A stretch of DNA of 64,000 nucleotides, from positions 15,744,281 through 15,808,280 of the forward strand of contig NC_088301.1 in assembly GCF_032854445.1 (NCBI RefSeq), written 5' to 3'. The position numbers and the translations under genes are program-made. A model generated the notes under the pieces. The model worked only from the letters and a program-made list of their open reading frames with translations. It searched no databases and was not told the DNA's origin. Origin of the DNA: Liolophura sinensis (taxonomy: Eukaryota > Mollusca > Polyplacophora > Chitonida > Chitonidae). This document shows, one piece after another, positions 63,530 to 64,000 of this stretch; position 1 is the first letter of the stretch; the number at the start of each line of letters is the position of its first letter.

Positions 63530-64000
63530 TAAAGTGTATGACATTCTTGTTTCCAATTCTGGGACTGGTCAGATAGTCATGGCACTATGCGTGGTTATAA
63601 CCAGAACTGCAGTGGGTCACCAGGCTGGGCCTTCACACGGTCTCTTTATAGATGTAGTTAGATCTGGGATTAAGATCAGACGCACTACACAGACTGTGTG
63701 GAGCCACAGCCAGTGCTAAAACAGAAGTGAGTATAACACTCATGACTAAGGGCTTAAATAGCGGAGCTTCATTTCACTCCGCTCCATATCCCACGGACTA
63801 TCTTAATCCCATGTCACATCCAGGAGCTGAGCTATTACAGGTAGAACTGATTTTAGTGTAATTGAAGCTACTCATGCCTGGTTGAACAGCCCTGACTTTT
63901 GAGCTCTTCACTAGAACATTAAAGTACAAGGAATTTCAGTGATCAATGTGGAACAAACTTCTGTATTTTTATTGTTACTGTTATGGAGAAACTTTACATC
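63530..64000. other. Downstream flank
   Basis: No gene recognised. An attaaa lies near 63918. Confidence 0.45.

Overview
This is a eukaryotic (animal) genomic window: two intron-rich protein-coding genes on the + strand lie in AT-rich DNA full of SINEs, MITEs and minisatellites. The short motif TACATGTA/ACATGTA recurs throughout, and many tRNA-headed SINEs end in (AATAAA)n or (CACT)n. This, with the intron-dense gene structure, suggests a lophotrochozoan, most likely a mollusc. That placement is inference; no species can be named from the sequence alone. No operons, Shine-Dalgarno sites or CRISPR are present.

Layout. (1) 0.75-5.66 kb: a dead Ty3/gypsy-type LTR retrotransposon on +, with gag zinc knuckles, protease, reverse transcriptase, RNase H, integrase, polypurine tract and a complete 3' LTR. 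It is broken by stops and frameshifts, and only the end of its 5' LTR is recognisable. (2) 6.52-13.90 kb: a complete eight-exon JMJD7 gene (JmjC Fe(II)/2-oxoglutarate lysyl hydroxylase, 333 residues in my model). Its last eight codons, stop included, are the first unit of a 52-bp minisatellite (27 units, 13.875-15.287 kb). (3) 15.3-33 kb: intergenic DNA with SINEs, MITEs, a 145-bp tandem duplication, a 27-bp tandem repeat, a 44-bp minisatellite of about 37 units (26.6-28.25 kb) and a 3' LINE fragment on the minus strand. (4) 33.4-63.5 kb: a ferric-chelate-reductase-1-like gene (FRRS1/SDR2 family; Reeler + DOMON + cytochrome b561). Fifteen coding exons run from 43.276 to 63.174 kb, probably preceded by non-coding 5' exons. 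Between the DOMON and b561 exons lies a 3.5-kb tandem array (51.67-55.22 kb) whose units each carry a splice-acceptor-like end plus the start of the next coding exon.

The two genes are not obviously linked in function. JMJD7 is a soluble oxygenase known to hydroxylate lysine in the DRG GTPases. The FRRS1-like protein should be a secretory-pathway or plasma-membrane haem protein moving electrons to ferric iron. Their shared feature here is that tandem repeats have grown out of, or into, their coding boundaries.

The most interesting signals are: the repeat array that multiplies the acceptor of the FRRS1-like linker exon, with at least seven in-frame acceptors that could give stalks of variable length; capture of the JMJD7 stop codon by a minisatellite; a Gln where the fourth haem-ligand His of the b561 core is expected; an unresolved reading-frame conflict at the first DOMON exon; and several MITE families defined by terminal inverted repeats.
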